64,000 bases of DNA, taken from positions 1 through 64,000 of the forward strand of contig CAWJNZ010000001.1 in assembly GCA_963844405.1 (NCBI GenBank), read 5' to 3'. Positions within the stretch are counted from its first letter, which is position 1, and each line of letters opens with the position of its first letter. Positions 1 through 12,898 of this stretch are shown one piece after another. The translations under genes were made by a program, and so were the position numbers. Source of the stretch: DASSUW01 sp963844405. GTDB lineage: Bacteria > Actinomycetota > Thermoleophilia > Solirubrobacterales > Solirubrobacteraceae. Under the pieces are notes generated by a model. That model did no database searches, was not told the origin of the DNA, and saw nothing but the letters and a program-made list of their open reading frames with translations.

Positions 1-822
1 GGTCGCGCCGGAACGCGCGGAAGGCGCGCCGGCGCAGCTCGGCAAGAGCGCCGAGCTCGCCGCCGTGCTCCTCCAGGAGCCGCAGCTTGATCTCGTGGAA
101 CTTCGCCACGCGGTCCGCGCCCTGGCGGTAGCCGCCGGTCGTGACGTCGGCCGCGCCGGACGTGTAGCTCGTCTCGTGCACGCGGTAGCTCGCGGGCCAG
201 ATAGGCGACGAACACCATGTCCCAGCCGAGCGCGACGCGCATCCAGTGGCCGAAGTCCGTGATCGGGTAGTCGCGGTGGTCGAGCGGGACCCCGCGGAGC
301 GCCTTCAGGTGCGGATCAGCGTCGTGGTCGCGTGGACGCGGTACGAGCCGTCGAAGGAGGCGCGGATGAAGTCGAGGCCGCTCTCGATCGCGTCGCGGGG
401 CAGCCCGGTCATGTCGTGCGCGGGCGCGATGACGGACCCCTCGCGGTCGATCACGGTCACCTGGCTGTGGACCACGCCGACGCGCGGGTTGGCGTCGAGG
501 ACCGGGACGGTGCGCTCCAGGAAGTCCGGCGCGAACCGGTCGTCGTCGGGCAGCGCGCAGACGTACTCCGTCTCGCAGCCCTCGTAGCAGAGGTTGTAGT
601 GCGCGTTGAGGTCGATGTTGCGCTCGAGCCGGCGGTAGGTGATCGCGGGTCGTCGAAGGCGGCGACCACGTCGGCGGTGGCGTCCGTGGACGCGTTGTCC
701 GACACGACGATGCGGAAGTCGGACCAGGTCTGTGCGAGCGCGCTCTGGATCGCGCCGCCGAGCCATTCGGCCCGGTTGTAGGTGGGGATGAGCACGGTGA
801 CCCGCGCCTGCTGTTCCGGCAT
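1..822 (-). CDS. GT2 glycosyltransferase, 3' end beyond window, frameshifted
   Basis: This is a family 2 glycosyltransferase that would transfer a sugar from a nucleotide donor during surface-polysaccharide synthesis. The N-terminus reads VTVLIPTYNRAEWLGGAIQS and SDNASTDAT, the GT-A nucleotide-binding start. After a frameshift near 640-670 the frame continues with YVCALPDDDRFAPDFLER, where DDD matches the metal-binding DxD motif. A second shift near 300 leads to a C-terminal part that runs off the window start. The start at 822 (MPEQQARVTVLIP) is preferred over the ATG at 855 because it sits just before the conserved core. The two breaks look like sequence errors because homology continues after each. 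The acceptor sugar cannot be told. Confidence 0.75.
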
Positions 823-973
823 GACCCGCACGCTAGAGCCGCCGCCCTGCGGCATCGCAGTACCTTCGGGTAGTAGGGCCGCGGCCCCTCCCCGATCGTT
901 CAGGTCGAGGCCTCTCCAGGCTGCCGGAACGGGTGGCGACGGGCGCCGCGCACACCGCTAGCGTGGGGACCCG

Positions 974-2553
974 ATGTCCCGGACCGCCAGGCCATGACGG
1001 AGGTCCCCGGCCTTTCGGCGCCGAGTGCTGCGCGGCGTGGTCCTGGGCGCCGGGGACGACCGTCCTCGTCCAGGCCTTCCGGTTCGCCATCGCGATCGTG
1101 CTCGTGCGCCTCCTGGGACCGCACGAGTGCCGGATCGCGGCGATGGCCCTGATCCTGTCGTCGCTCGTGCTGATGGTCTCGGACTTCGGCCTCGGCACCG
1201 CGCTGGTGCAGCGGGCAGGTACACCGAGGCCGACCGGTCGACGGTGTTCTGGACGAGCACGGCGATCGGCGCCGCGCTCGCGGGCCTCGGCGTGCTGATG
1301 GCCGGCCCGGTAGCCGCCTTCTTCGGCGAGCCGGAGGTCGAGTCGCTGTTCAAGGTCGTCGCGGCGACGTTCCTGCTCGGCGCGCTCGGGAAGACGCACG
1401 CCGCCCTCTTCCAGCGCGCCATGGCGTTCCGGGCGATCTCCGTCCGCCTGATCTCCGGCACGCTCGTCGGCGGCGCCGTGGGCATCGTCCTCGCGGCGCA
1501 GGGCGAAGGCGCCTGGGCGCTCGTGTGGATGCAGGTGGCGAACGGGGCGACCGTGACGATCCTCATGTGGGCGTTCTCGCCCTGGCGGCCGCACTTCGTG
1601 TACTCGCGCGCGAGCCTGCGGAGCCTCGGGCGCTTCGGCCTGAACATCTTCGGCTCGAAGATCTTCGAGTACCTCCACGGGAACGTGGACAAGGTCCTCG
1701 TCGGCGGCTTCCTCGGAGCCCCGTCGCTCGGCGTCTACAACGTCACCTACAACCTCGTCGTCCTTCCCTGGCTCGGGCTGCTCCTCGCTGTCGTCGACGC
1801 CGTCTTCCCGGCGATGTCCCGCTTCCAGCACGACCGCCCGCGCGTCGGGGCGGCATGGCTCAACGCCACGCGGCTGCTGATGGCCATCGCCGGGCCGGCG
1901 ATGCTCGGCCTGGTCGTCGTCGCGCCCGACTTCGTCCTCGTCGTGCTCGGCGACCAGTGGGAGGCGGCCGTCCCCATCATCCAGCTCATGGCGCTCGCGA
2001 TGGCCGTCCAGTCCGCAACAACATTCGGGACGACGGTGTTCACAGCGCTCGACCGCACCGGCGTCGTGCTGCGCTTCACGATCGTCGAGGTCGTGTTCAT
2101 CGTCGCCGCGCTCACGTGGCGGTCCAGTGGGGGATGACCGAGGTCGCGGCCGCGTACCTCGGCGTGATCGTCGTCATGCGGTCGGCGCTGGTCTGGCTCA
2201 CCGCCCGCGCGCTCGGCGTGCGGCTGCGCACCTTCGCGCGCAACGTCGCCCCGGTCGCACAGGCCGTCCTCGGCATGGCGCTCGTGGCGTGGGCGGTGCG
2301 CTACGCGCTCGTCGAGCTCGACGTCCCGGCCGCCCTCCGGCTCGTCCTCGTCCCCGTCGCCGGCGCCCTCGCCTACGCCGGCTTCGTGGCATGGCGCACG
2401 CCCGAGATCCTGCGTGAGGCGCGGCAACTCATCCGCCGGCGCTCGGCCGCGCCGGAGCCGGTTTTAACCTTGAGGCTAGTGGCACCTGGACGAAGGACGA
2501 GGATCGCTTCGTCACCGGGGCGCCACGGACGTAGGCTCGGGAAACTCAGATGA
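974..2553 (+). CDS. Polysaccharide flippase, Wzx/MOP family, frameshifted
   Basis: This is a multi-pass membrane protein of the MOP flippase superfamily (Wzx, RfbX or MurJ-like) that would move lipid-linked sugar units across the inner membrane. Hydrophobic segments alternate with typical loops, for example RFAIAIVLVRLLGPHE, SDFGLGTALVQR, GRFGLNIFGSKIFEYL and NVDKVLVGGFLGAPSLGVYN. The last pattern (one lipid-facing pass, then LG..SLG.Y) is characteristic of these flippases. Frame changes near 1020-1060, 1220 and 2125 break the frame, but the protein continues after each. The exact start is uncertain, with ATG at 974 or 994. The end overlaps the next gene by ATGA. Neighbouring glycosyltransferases support a role in exopolysaccharide or O-unit export. 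Confidence 0.75.
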
Positions 2554-3734
2554 CCGGTACCTCGCCCAACCTCGTTCTCGTCCCCGGATCCGCCGACGGA
2601 TCCGACCTCAGCACCAGCACGACCGTCCTCCACGTCTGCGGAAGCCGCTCGACCGTCACAAAGCTGGCTCACGATCGTGAGCGCGCTCGCCGCTCGCAAG
2701 GCCTTCCTCCAGGTGGTCGTGCAGACGGTCTAGGAGCACGACCGGCAGGTCACCGGGAACGTCATCGCCGACCTCGCCTTCCCGGCCCCCGACTCGTACA
2801 TCTCCGTCCACGGCGACCCCCACGGCCTCCAGACCGCCCACGTGCTCGCCGCCTTCGAGGAGCAGCTGTAGTGATCCGCCCGGACGTCGTCCTCGTGGTC
2901 GGCGACACGAACGCGACGCTGGCCTGTGCGCTGGCGGCGTCCAAGCTCGGCATCGCGATCGCGCGCATCGACGGCGGGCTCCGGTCCTTCGACTGGCAGG
3001 CGCCCGAGGAGATCAACCGCGTCCTCACGGACCGCCTCGCCGACGTGCTGTTCACCTCGAGCGCCGAGGCCGCCGACAACCTCAAGGGCGAGGGGACCGG
3101 CGAGGGGCGCGTCTACCACGTCGGCAACCCCTCGATCGACTCCCTGCGGCGGCTCGAGCGGCGCGCGCGCGTGCTCAAGACGTGGAAGGCGCTCGGCCTG
3201 CGAGAGCGCGGAGGGCGTCCTCGTCACGCTCCACCGGCCACCGAACATCGACGACCCGGCCCGGCTGAGCGCGATCGCCGCGGGCCTGGAGCGCCTTCGC
3301 CGCCGCCGCCCCCGTCGTGTTCCCGATCCACCCCGTCACGCGCGAGCGCCTGGGCGACCGCCAGTTCAAGCATTTCGAGCCGCGGGCCGGCGTCCTCTGC
3401 ATCGGGCCGGCCTCCTACCTGGAGTTCGTCTCCCTGCAGGCCGCGGCCGGTGCCATCGTCACCGACTCGGCCACGGTGCAGGAGGAGGCGTCGGCGCTGG
3501 GCGTGTCCTGCTTCACGGTCCACGCCAGCACCGAGCGGCCGCTGACCATCACCCACGGCACCAACGTCCTGCTGGGCGACGAGGCGGCCGAGATCGCCGA
3601 CGTCCGACCGGCCGCGCACGAGCCGACGCCGTCCGCCATCCCGCTGTGGGACGGCAAGGCCGCAGAGCGGGTCGCCGACGCGCTCGTCGCCAACTACGCG
3701 CTGATGCCGGGCGCGGCCGGGGTCCACCAGGTAG
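2550..3734 (+). CDS. UDP-N-acetylglucosamine 2-epimerase-like, non-hydrolysing (WecB type), frameshifted
   Basis: WecB-type enzymes interconvert UDP-GlcNAc and UDP-ManNAc for surface polysaccharides. Recognisable blocks are LHVCGSRSTVTKLA (N-terminal Rossmann start), DVVLVVGDTNATLACALAAS, GLRSFDWQAPEEINRVLTDR, LFTSSAEAADNL, LVTLHRPPNIDDP, FPIHPVTRERL and AAAGAIVTDSATVQEEASALG. The canonical HVEAGLRS block is here RIDGGLRS, so the usual Glu is Asp and His is Arg. Frame breaks lie near 2665, 2735, 2870, 3205 and 3300. The C-terminal end at the TAG at 3732 assumes one more shift. The start overlaps the flippase stop. Substrate may differ because of the altered motif. Confidence 0.7.
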
Positions 3735-4193
3735 ACGGCGGGCTCTCCTCGGTCTGCTCCAGCGGCGGACACCTGCTGCAGCTGCACGAGCTGCGCCCCG
3801 CGTGGGAGCCGTTCGACCGCACCAAGGTGACGTTCGACAAGTCCGACGCGCGCTCGCTGCTCAGCCGTGAGCGCGTGATACCGCCCACGGCCCGACCAAC
3901 CGCAGCGTCCCCAACCTGCTCCGCAACCTGCGGCTCGCCTGGCGCGTCATCCGCGGCGAGCGGCCGGCCGCGATCCTCACCACGGGCGCCGGCGTCGCCG
4001 TCCCCTTCGCGTGGGTCGGCCGGCTGCACCGGATCCCGACGATCTACGTCGAGAGCTTCACCCGCATCGAGGAGCTCTCGCTGAGCGCCCGCATGATCTC
4101 GCCGGTGGCCACTCGCATGTACGCGCAGTGGCCCGAGCTCGCCAGCCGCGCGCCCCGCATGCGGTTCGCCAAGCCAACCTCTTCCTCGACTGA
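3735..4193 (+). CDS. PssD/Alg14-like glycosyltransferase accessory subunit, frameshifted
   Basis: This resembles PssD and eukaryotic Alg14, the membrane-anchoring half of a two-part GT28-type glycosyltransferase. It starts with the family hallmark CSSGGHLLQLHELRPAWE, continues with TKVTFDKSDARSLL and, after a shift near 3885, NLLRNLRLAWRVIRGERPAAILTTGAGVAVPFAWVGR. It ends with IPTIYVESFTRIEELSLSAR and NLFLD. No clean start codon is seen because the junction with the epimerase is damaged near 3730. The stop TGA at 4191 overlaps the ATG of the partner gene, as expected for a PssD-PssE pair. Confidence 0.7.
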
Positions 4194-4688
4194 TGGTCCT
4201 CGTCACCACCGGGACCAACGAGCAGGCCTTCGACCGCCTCGTGAGCGCGGCCGCCGTGCTCGCCGAGCGCGAGGACGCGTTCGTCCAGTACGGCTCGTCT
4301 CGCCTGCCCCACGGCAGGGGCGAGTGGGTCGACTTCGTGGACTTCGACGAGCTCACCGTGCGCATGCGCGAAGCGCGCATCGTCGTCTGCCACGCCGGGG
4401 TCGGCTCGATCACCATGCTGGCCCGCCGGTGCGGGCACCGTCCGATCGTGATGCCGCGCCGGGTCGATATCGGCGAGGCCATACGACCACCAGCTGCACC
4501 TGGCGCGCCGGCTCGACGGCGCCGGGATCGTGGTGCTCGCCGAGAACGAGCAGGAGCTCCGGGCCGCCGTCGAGGGCAGCGTCGCAGAGCCGTCCGCGGA
4601 CGCTCCCGGCGCGCTCGCCGGCGCCGCCGAGCTGGCCGCCGACGTGCGCGACTTCCTGAGCACGCTGGTCCAGCCGCAGAGCCGCTGA
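4193..4688 (+). CDS. PssE/Alg13-like glycosyltransferase catalytic subunit, frameshifted
   Basis: This is the C-terminal-domain partner of a split GT28 glycosyltransferase, similar to PssE and Alg13, which binds the nucleotide sugar. It begins MVLVTTGTNEQAFDRLVSAA and carries FDELTVRMREARIVVCHAG, followed by GVGSITMLARRCGHRPIVMP. This is the conserved 'CHAGxGS' donor-binding loop. A one-base shift near 4480 separates the last third, which reads DHQLHLARRLDGAGIVVLAE. The ATG overlaps the PssD stop codon. It converges with the FkbM gene, 6 bp away. Confidence 0.75.
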
Positions 4689-4694
4689 CGCGGC

Positions 4695-5515
4695 TCAGAC
4701 CGGCTCGAACGAGCGCGGGGTCGTAGTCGATCTTCTCGGCGGGCCGGATGCGGTGCAGGCCGACCGGCGGCAGCGGCCGCGGGGCGTAGCCGGCCAGCAG
4801 CGACTCCAGCTCGGCCCGGCTCGCGCCGGCGCGCTCGAGGAACGCCTCGTGCACCTCGGTGATGATCACGCCGACCCGCCGCTCCTCGATCAGCCGGCGC
4901 GCGCCCCGCAGCACGCTGCACTCGTAGCCCTCGACGTCCATCTTGAGCACGTCGACGCGCTCGATGCCGTGCTCGTCCGCGTAGTCGTCGAGCGCGACCT
5001 GCGGCACGGGCAGGCCCTCGTCGCTGATGTGGCCGATGCTGGACTGGCCGGGGATCGGCACGCTGAGGTGGACCTCGCCGGCCCTCCTCGCCGACGGCGA
5101 CCTCGTTGAGCTCGACGCGAGCGGCGGGATTCAGCGGCAGGTTGCGGCGGAACTGCACGACGTTGGCCGGGTCGGGCTCGAAGGCGTGCACGGTCACGTC
5201 CGGGTTCCGCGCCGCGGTAAGGGTCACGAGGCCGATGTGGGCGCCGACGTCGATCATCGTGCCGCCGCCGGCGAGCCGCCGGGTGACGAACATCAGCAGC
5301 TCAGGCTGCGAGTCGCGGCGCGTCAGCAGCGTGGTGCCCTGCACCCAGTCGCCGACCTTGAGCTCGACGTCCGCGCCGCCGGCGAGGGGGAACCGCCGCG
5401 CGCCGGAGTGCTCGCCCAGCCAGCGCCGTCGGGATCGCGCTCGGCGAGCTTGCGCTGACCGAGAGCCCGGGGGGAGGACGCCGAGCACGCGCGACGTCGC
5501 GTCGATCCAATCCAT
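4695..5515 (-). CDS. FkbM family SAM-dependent methyltransferase, frameshifted
   Basis: This is a class I methyltransferase of the FkbM family, often used for O-methylation of sugars in polysaccharides. Motif I reads GGTMIDVGAHIGLVTLTAAR, followed by VHAFEPDPANVVQFRRNL. After a shift near 5085, the C-terminal half carries VDVLKMDVEGYECSVLRGAR, the FkbM signature KxDVEG, and GVIITEVHEAFLE. The ATG at 5515 (MDWIDATSR) gives a normal length of about 270 residues. It lies 17 bp downstream of the giant repeat protein on the same strand and could be cotranscribed with it. The acceptor is unknown. Confidence 0.8.
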
Positions 5516-5532
5516 GGCGGGGACGCTATCGA

Positions 5533-8500
5533 TCAGCCCGCGGGCGACAGCGGCCGGATGGCGATGTTGCCGAAGCTGACGTCGGCGTGGTCCGCGATGA
5601 GGATCAGCGACCCGCGCTGGAGGCGAGTCGACGGTGACGTCCCAGTCGGCGGGCTCGGGCGGTCCGCCGGCCAGCACTTGCAGCTGTAGCGCGACATGGT
5701 CGGGTCCCTCGCCAGCCGCTGCGTGCGGAAGCGCCAGTTGTAGGTGCGGCCGAGGTCGAGGGTGTTGTCGCGACCGTCGTTGGCCGGGTGCGGGATCTGC
5801 AGCCAAGCCAGGAGAAAGGTCGTCGTACCGTCGCGGTAGTAGAAGCACAGCGAGCCCAGCGGCCATTCGATCGCGGCGCTCGGTGCCGTCGTGCCCCCGC
5901 CAGCCGACCCCGATCCGGCCGGCGTGCGGCGACGTCTTGCTCAGCGAGTGGATCGTGACCGGAGCCAGCACCTCGTAGTCCTCCAGGGCGTCGCCGATCG
6001 CGAGGATGCGGTCGTAGCCGGGCGCGGCGGTCCGGGCGGCCCCGCCGTGGACGCCAGCGACCGTCGACGACCTGGGCGACGTCGCTTATCTTCGACGCCG
6101 CCGACCAGTTCACGTCGTGCGGCATCGGCGTGGCGCCGCCGGCCTGCGCTCGATCGTACCGTCACGGTGCTCTGCCCGCCCGCCGTCCTCGCGATCAGCT
6201 CGAGCTGGTTGGCGCCCATGCAGGTCCGGAGTCGAGCTCGAGGTTGAAGTCGCCCTGTGCGCGATCCGCGGGTTGCTGGTGGTGATCGGACCTGCGGCGC
6301 GGGCCGCCGTTGAGCGTGTAGTCGAGATGCACGCCGTCCGGATCGGCGACCTTCCCCATGCACGTTGAACCAGCGCTGGGCGCGCCCGAGAGCGCCGAAG
6401 GTCTGGTCGGCCCGTTCCAGAGTCGATCTCCGGCGCGCCGGCGGGGGGCACGCGCCCGTCGTGAACTGGCCCTCGCCGCTCGTCCGGCGTTCCCGGCCTC
6501 GTCGGAGACGCGCGCGGTAGTGGTAGGTCGTCGCGCAGGCGAGGCCCTTGAGCCACCGCGTGCTCGACCACGTGCCGGGCACGAGTCACCGCCGGAGCCG
6601 TACGCCGCCGTCGGCCCGTACTCCACCAGGGACGTCGACGGCTCGTCGGTCGTCCAGAGCGAGCGCCGGTACGTGCGCGGAGCCGGACCGCGGAGACGTT
6701 GGTGGGCGGCGGCGTGACGTCAGGCGGCGGCGGCGGGATGAGCCGGAAGTAGTCCACGCGGGCGGTGAACGCCGGCGGCCTGCCGGTGTTCCCGGCGAAC
6801 GGCCCGATCGCTCCCATCGAGGGCCTGCGTGAACGTCGCCGTCGTCTCCCATTCCGAGCCGTCGCGCGAGTACCGCAGCTCCAGAGGTTGCCCTCGTGCT
6901 TGAGCCGCAGGTACAGCGGCGGGCCGCCGGCATCGAGCAGGTGCTTGGTCTTGGCGACGCCGTTGTCGATCGCCGCGACGAACAGCTCGTCGCGGTGCCG
7001 TCGGAGTGGGCCTCGACGCGCAGCAGGCCGTCCGTGTCGTGCTCGAGCACGAGGCCCTGCAGCTGGTAGCGCTCCTGCACCACGAGGAGAACTTCACCTC
7101 GACCTCGAAGTCGCCGTCCGGCACGGGCTGCAGCAGCCGCGGGGCGCTTTCGCGCCGCCCAGAGATCGTGGGCGACGCCGCCGGGACGGACCGCGCGCGC
7201 GCCCGCCGGTCGCTCGTGGCGTCGCCGAAGGGGTCCAGGAAGGACCACAGCCTGGTGTCGAGCGACGTGCCGTTGAACTCGTCGTCGCGGATGCGGCCGG
7301 GCAGGCGGCGGTCGTGAGCGTGCGGTCGCTCGAGGCGTCTCGTTGCCCATCTCGTCGGCCGAGCGCACCTGGAAGTGATACGTCTTCCCGCAGGCGAGTC
7401 CCCGCAGCAGCACGCGTGCGAGCGCCGCAGGTTCGCGTCCGAGACCGAGCTGGCCGTAGCTCGCGGTCGGCCCGTAGGCGACCTCGGAGGTCGTCGGCTC
7501 GTCGGTCGTCCATCTCACGGTGGCGTTGATCGCCTCGGGTCCGCCGATCCCGCTGAGCACCGGCGGCGTCACGTCGGGCGGGATCACGCGGAAGTAGTCG
7601 ACCGCGGCCGCGAATGCGGGCGGGTGCAGCCGGCGTTGCCGCGAACGGCCCGACGGCGCTGACCGCCAGCGCGTGCGAGCAGCGGACGGCGGACGACCAC
7701 TCTCGCCGTCCGGCGAGTGGCGCAGCCGCCAGCGTCGCCGGCGCGGCGCAGCCGCAGGTGCACGGGGCCGCCGTCGGGGATCGTGGACACGTGCTTGACC
7801 GTGGCGCCGCCGTCCTCGACGCGGCGACGAAGAGCCGCGTCCTGATCCCGTCGTGGTGCACCTCGATGCGCAGGAGGTCGTCGGCATCCTGCGGGACGAC
7901 GATGCCCTGCATCTGGTACTGGGCCGCGGGGCGGAGGTGAACCTCACCTCCACCTCGAAGTCCTAGTCCGGCGCCGCCTGCAGCAGCCGCGGGGCGTGGT
8001 TGGCCGCGGTCCACATGTCGTGGCCCACGCCGGCCGGCACGCTGACGACGGCGCGCCCGTCGGCCTCGCGAGCTGCGAGTCGCCGAGCGGGTCGACGAAG
8101 GTCCACAGGCTCGTGTTCAGCTGGCTGCCGGCGAACTCGTCGGACGCCAGCGAGGACGGGCAGGCGCTGGTCGTGAGCGACTGGTCGGGCGACGTGGCGA
8201 CGTTGTCGGACTCGTCCACGAGCGGACGCGGTAGTGGTACGTCGTGGCGCACTTGAGGCCGTGCACGGTGACCGTGTGGTCGCGCACGTTGTCGGCGCGC
8301 GAGACGGTCTGCCCGTAGCTCGTGGTGGGGCCGTACATCGCCACCGAGGTCGAGCGCTCGTCGGTGCGCCAGCTCACCTGCGCGCTGATCGGCGTCGGCG
8401 CGGCCGCGATCGCGTGATGACCGGCGGCGTCATGTCGGGCGGGATGACGCGGAAGTGGTCGACGGCCGCGGTGTAGCCGCTCGGCGTCAGGCCGCCGTTG

Positions 8501-10878
8501 CCCGCGAACGGCCCGATCGTGCGGACGGTCATGGCGTGGGTGAAGACCGCCGCGGTCGTCCAGTCGTCCCGTCGGCGGAGTGCTGACCGTCCACGTGTCG
8601 CCGCTGCGCTTGAGCCGCAGGAACGGCGGCGAGCCGCCCGGCAGCGCCGAGTCGTGGATCGTCGTGGCGGTGCCGTCACCATCGAGGCGACGAAGAGCCG
8701 GACGCCGGCCCCGTCGCGGTGGACGCCCACGCGCAGCAGGTCGTCGAGGTCCTGCTCGACGACCAGGCCCTGCATCTGGAAGGCCTCGGTGGGCGCCGAG
8801 CCGAACTTGACCTCGACCTCGAAGTTCCGCCGGGGGCCGCCTGCAGCAGCCGCGGCGCGGTGTTGTTGCCGGCGCCGCCCCAGAGGTCATGCGACGAGGC
8901 CGGCGGGCACGCCGATGAGCGCCCGGCTGCCGTCGAGCGTGAGCTGGGAGTCGCCCTTCGGGTCGACGAACGACCACAGGCCGGTGTTCAGCGTCGCGGC
9001 GTTGAACTCGTCCGAGGTCAGGCCGCCGGGGCAGGCCGCCGTCGTGAACGTGCGATCGCCGGAGCTGCCGACGTTGCCGGCCGCGTCGGCCGATCGCAGC
9101 TCGTAGTGGTAGGTGGTGCCGCACGACAGACGGTTGACGGCGAGCCGGTGCGACTCCACGGTGGCCGCGGTGCCCGCCTGGCTCCCGTAGCTGCTGGTGG
9201 GGCCGTAGACGACCGCGGAGGACGCCGGCTCGCTCGTGGTCCAGGTGAACTCGGCACCGAGCGCCGGCTTGGCCACGGAGATGCCCGAGAGCGTCGGCGC
9301 CGTGAGGTCGGGAGCGACGACGCGGAAGTGGTCGACGAGGGCGGTGAAGGCCGCCGGCGAGCCCGCGCCGTTGGCGGCGAAGGGGCCGACCGAGCGAACG
9401 GTCATGGCGTGGGTGAACGTCGCCGCCGGGCTCCAGTCGCCGCCCTCGACGGCGTGGCGCAGCGACCAGCCGTTGCCGGTGCGCTTGAGGCGCAGGCGCA
9501 GCGGCGCACCGCCGGGCACCGTGGACTGGTGGCGCGCGGTGGCGGTCCCGTTCACGACCGTGGCGGCGAACAGCTTCGTGGCCGAGCCGTCGTAGTAGAC
9601 GTCGACGCGCACCAGGTCGTCGGCGTCCTGCTCCACGATGAGGCCCTGCGTCTCGTACGCCTGGTCGACGACCGAGTCGAACTTGACCTCGGCCTCGAAG
9701 TCGGCGTCGGGGGCGGCCTGGAGGAGCCGCGGGGCGTTCAGGGCCCCGGTCCACATGTCGCGCGACGACCCGGCGGGCAGCGCGATCGCCGCCCGCGTCC
9801 CGGTCGCCGACAAAGCGGCGCCGCCCAGGTCGTCGACGAACGACCACCGCTCGCGGTCGACCGCCGCGCCGTCGAACTCGTCGGACGCCGCCGAGGCGGG
9901 GCAGGCGTTGGTGGTCAGCGTGCGGTCGCCCGAGCGGGCCTCGTTGCCCGCCGCGTCGGTGGACCGGATCTCGTAGTGGTAGGTCGTGCCGCACGCCAGG
10001 CGCTGCAGCGTGAGCGCGTGGGAGGTGCCGAGGCCGCTCACGGTCGCGCTGCGCCCGTAGCCGGTGTCGGTCCCGAAGACGATCTGGCTGGTGGCGGGCT
10101 CGTTGGTCGTCCACGTCACGGCGGCCTCGAGTCCGCGCGGGTCGGCCGCCATCGCGGACAGCTGCGGCGGCGCCGTGTCCGGCACGACGATGCGGAAGTG
10201 ATCGACCAGCGCGGTGAACGCGGGCGGGAAGACCGAGCCATTCGACGCGAACGGGCCGACGCGGGCCACGGTCATCGCGTGGGTGAACGTCGCGGCGGCG
10301 GTCCAGTTGACGCCGTCGCGCGAGTGGCGCAGCGTCCACTGGTTGCCCTCGCGCTTGAGCCGCAGGTAGACGGGCGCGCCGCCCTCCACCGTGGACTGGT
10401 GCTTGACGGACGACACCCCGCCGATCATCGAGGCCGCGAACAGACGGGTGCCGGAGCCGTCGTGGTAGACGTCGACGCGCAGCAGGTCGTCAGCGTCCTG
10501 CTCAATCAGCAGGCCCTGCGTCTCGTAGGGCTGGTCGACCGCCGAGTCGAACTTGACCTCGACCTCTACATCAGCGTTAGCTGCGGTCTGGAGGAGCCGC
10601 GGCGCGGTGTTGGCGCCGTTCCACAGGTCGTGCCCGATCCCGGCGCCGAGCGAGATCGCCGCCTGCGATCCGGTCATCGTGACGCTGGACGAGCCGTTGG
10701 GGTCGACGAACGACCACCTCGCGGTGTCGAGCGTCGGGGAGTTGAACTCGTCGGACGACTGGGCGCCGGCCACGGGCGGCGCGACCAGCCCCACCAGCGC
10801 AGCCACGAGACCGCCGAGGACGAGGGTCGTCAGCGGGTGGGAGATCCGTCGTGGCGGGAAGCGGCAGTATTGGCGCAT
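5533..10878 (-). CDS. Giant secreted repeat protein: ConA-like and FnIII-like modules, C-terminal DUF1080-like domain; frameshifted in its 3' half
   Basis: About 1,780 residues. It has a signal peptide (LTTLVLGGLVAALVGLV, then AGA/Q) and then five modules of about 290 residues. Each module opens with SDEFN..LDT..WSFVDP.GD, a concanavalin/LamG-type fold seen in DUF1349 and glycosidase accessory domains, and contains LLQ.A...EVEVKFDS and QGLLIEQDADDLLRVDVYHDG. Each then has a fibronectin-III-like domain of the purple-acid-phosphatase N-terminal type (TWTTNEPATSQIVFG, YHYEIRSTDAAGNE). The tail is a different module ending in a DUF1080-like domain (IADHADVSFGNIAIRPL). The frame is intact from 10878 to about 8890, then broken many times. 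The likely role is a cell-surface or secreted carbohydrate-binding protein. No catalytic motif is seen. Confidence 0.75.
7275..10756 (-). repeat. Five long direct repeats, period about 870 bp
   Basis: The SDEFN-encoding start of each ConA-like module falls at 10756, 9886, 9016, 8147 and about 7286. The spacing is 870, 870, 869 and about 860 bp. The one-base and larger departures occur only in the part of the gene that is also frameshifted. The repeats are similar but diverged, so they reflect old domain duplication rather than recent amplification. Confidence 0.85.
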
Positions 10879-10980
10879 GCGGTCGGGCGTCCGGTGCCCT
10901 GTGCTTATTGTCCTCCTTCCTGCGCGCTTGTCTGCTGCCCGAAGGTCGAGGTTCCTCTTAACGCGCGCGAGCGGTCAGCG

Positions 10981-12834
<1,854 letters not shown>

Positions 12835-12898
12835 GGGCCCGGCCCCCTTTCTCTGCTCTGCTTCGACCGCGGGCGGCGGCCATTGTAGACGCGACCCC

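Noticed and set aside
12835..12898. glmS ribozyme in the glmS leader
   Set aside because: Only 64 bp are available before the next gene, and the conserved ribozyme core is not visible.
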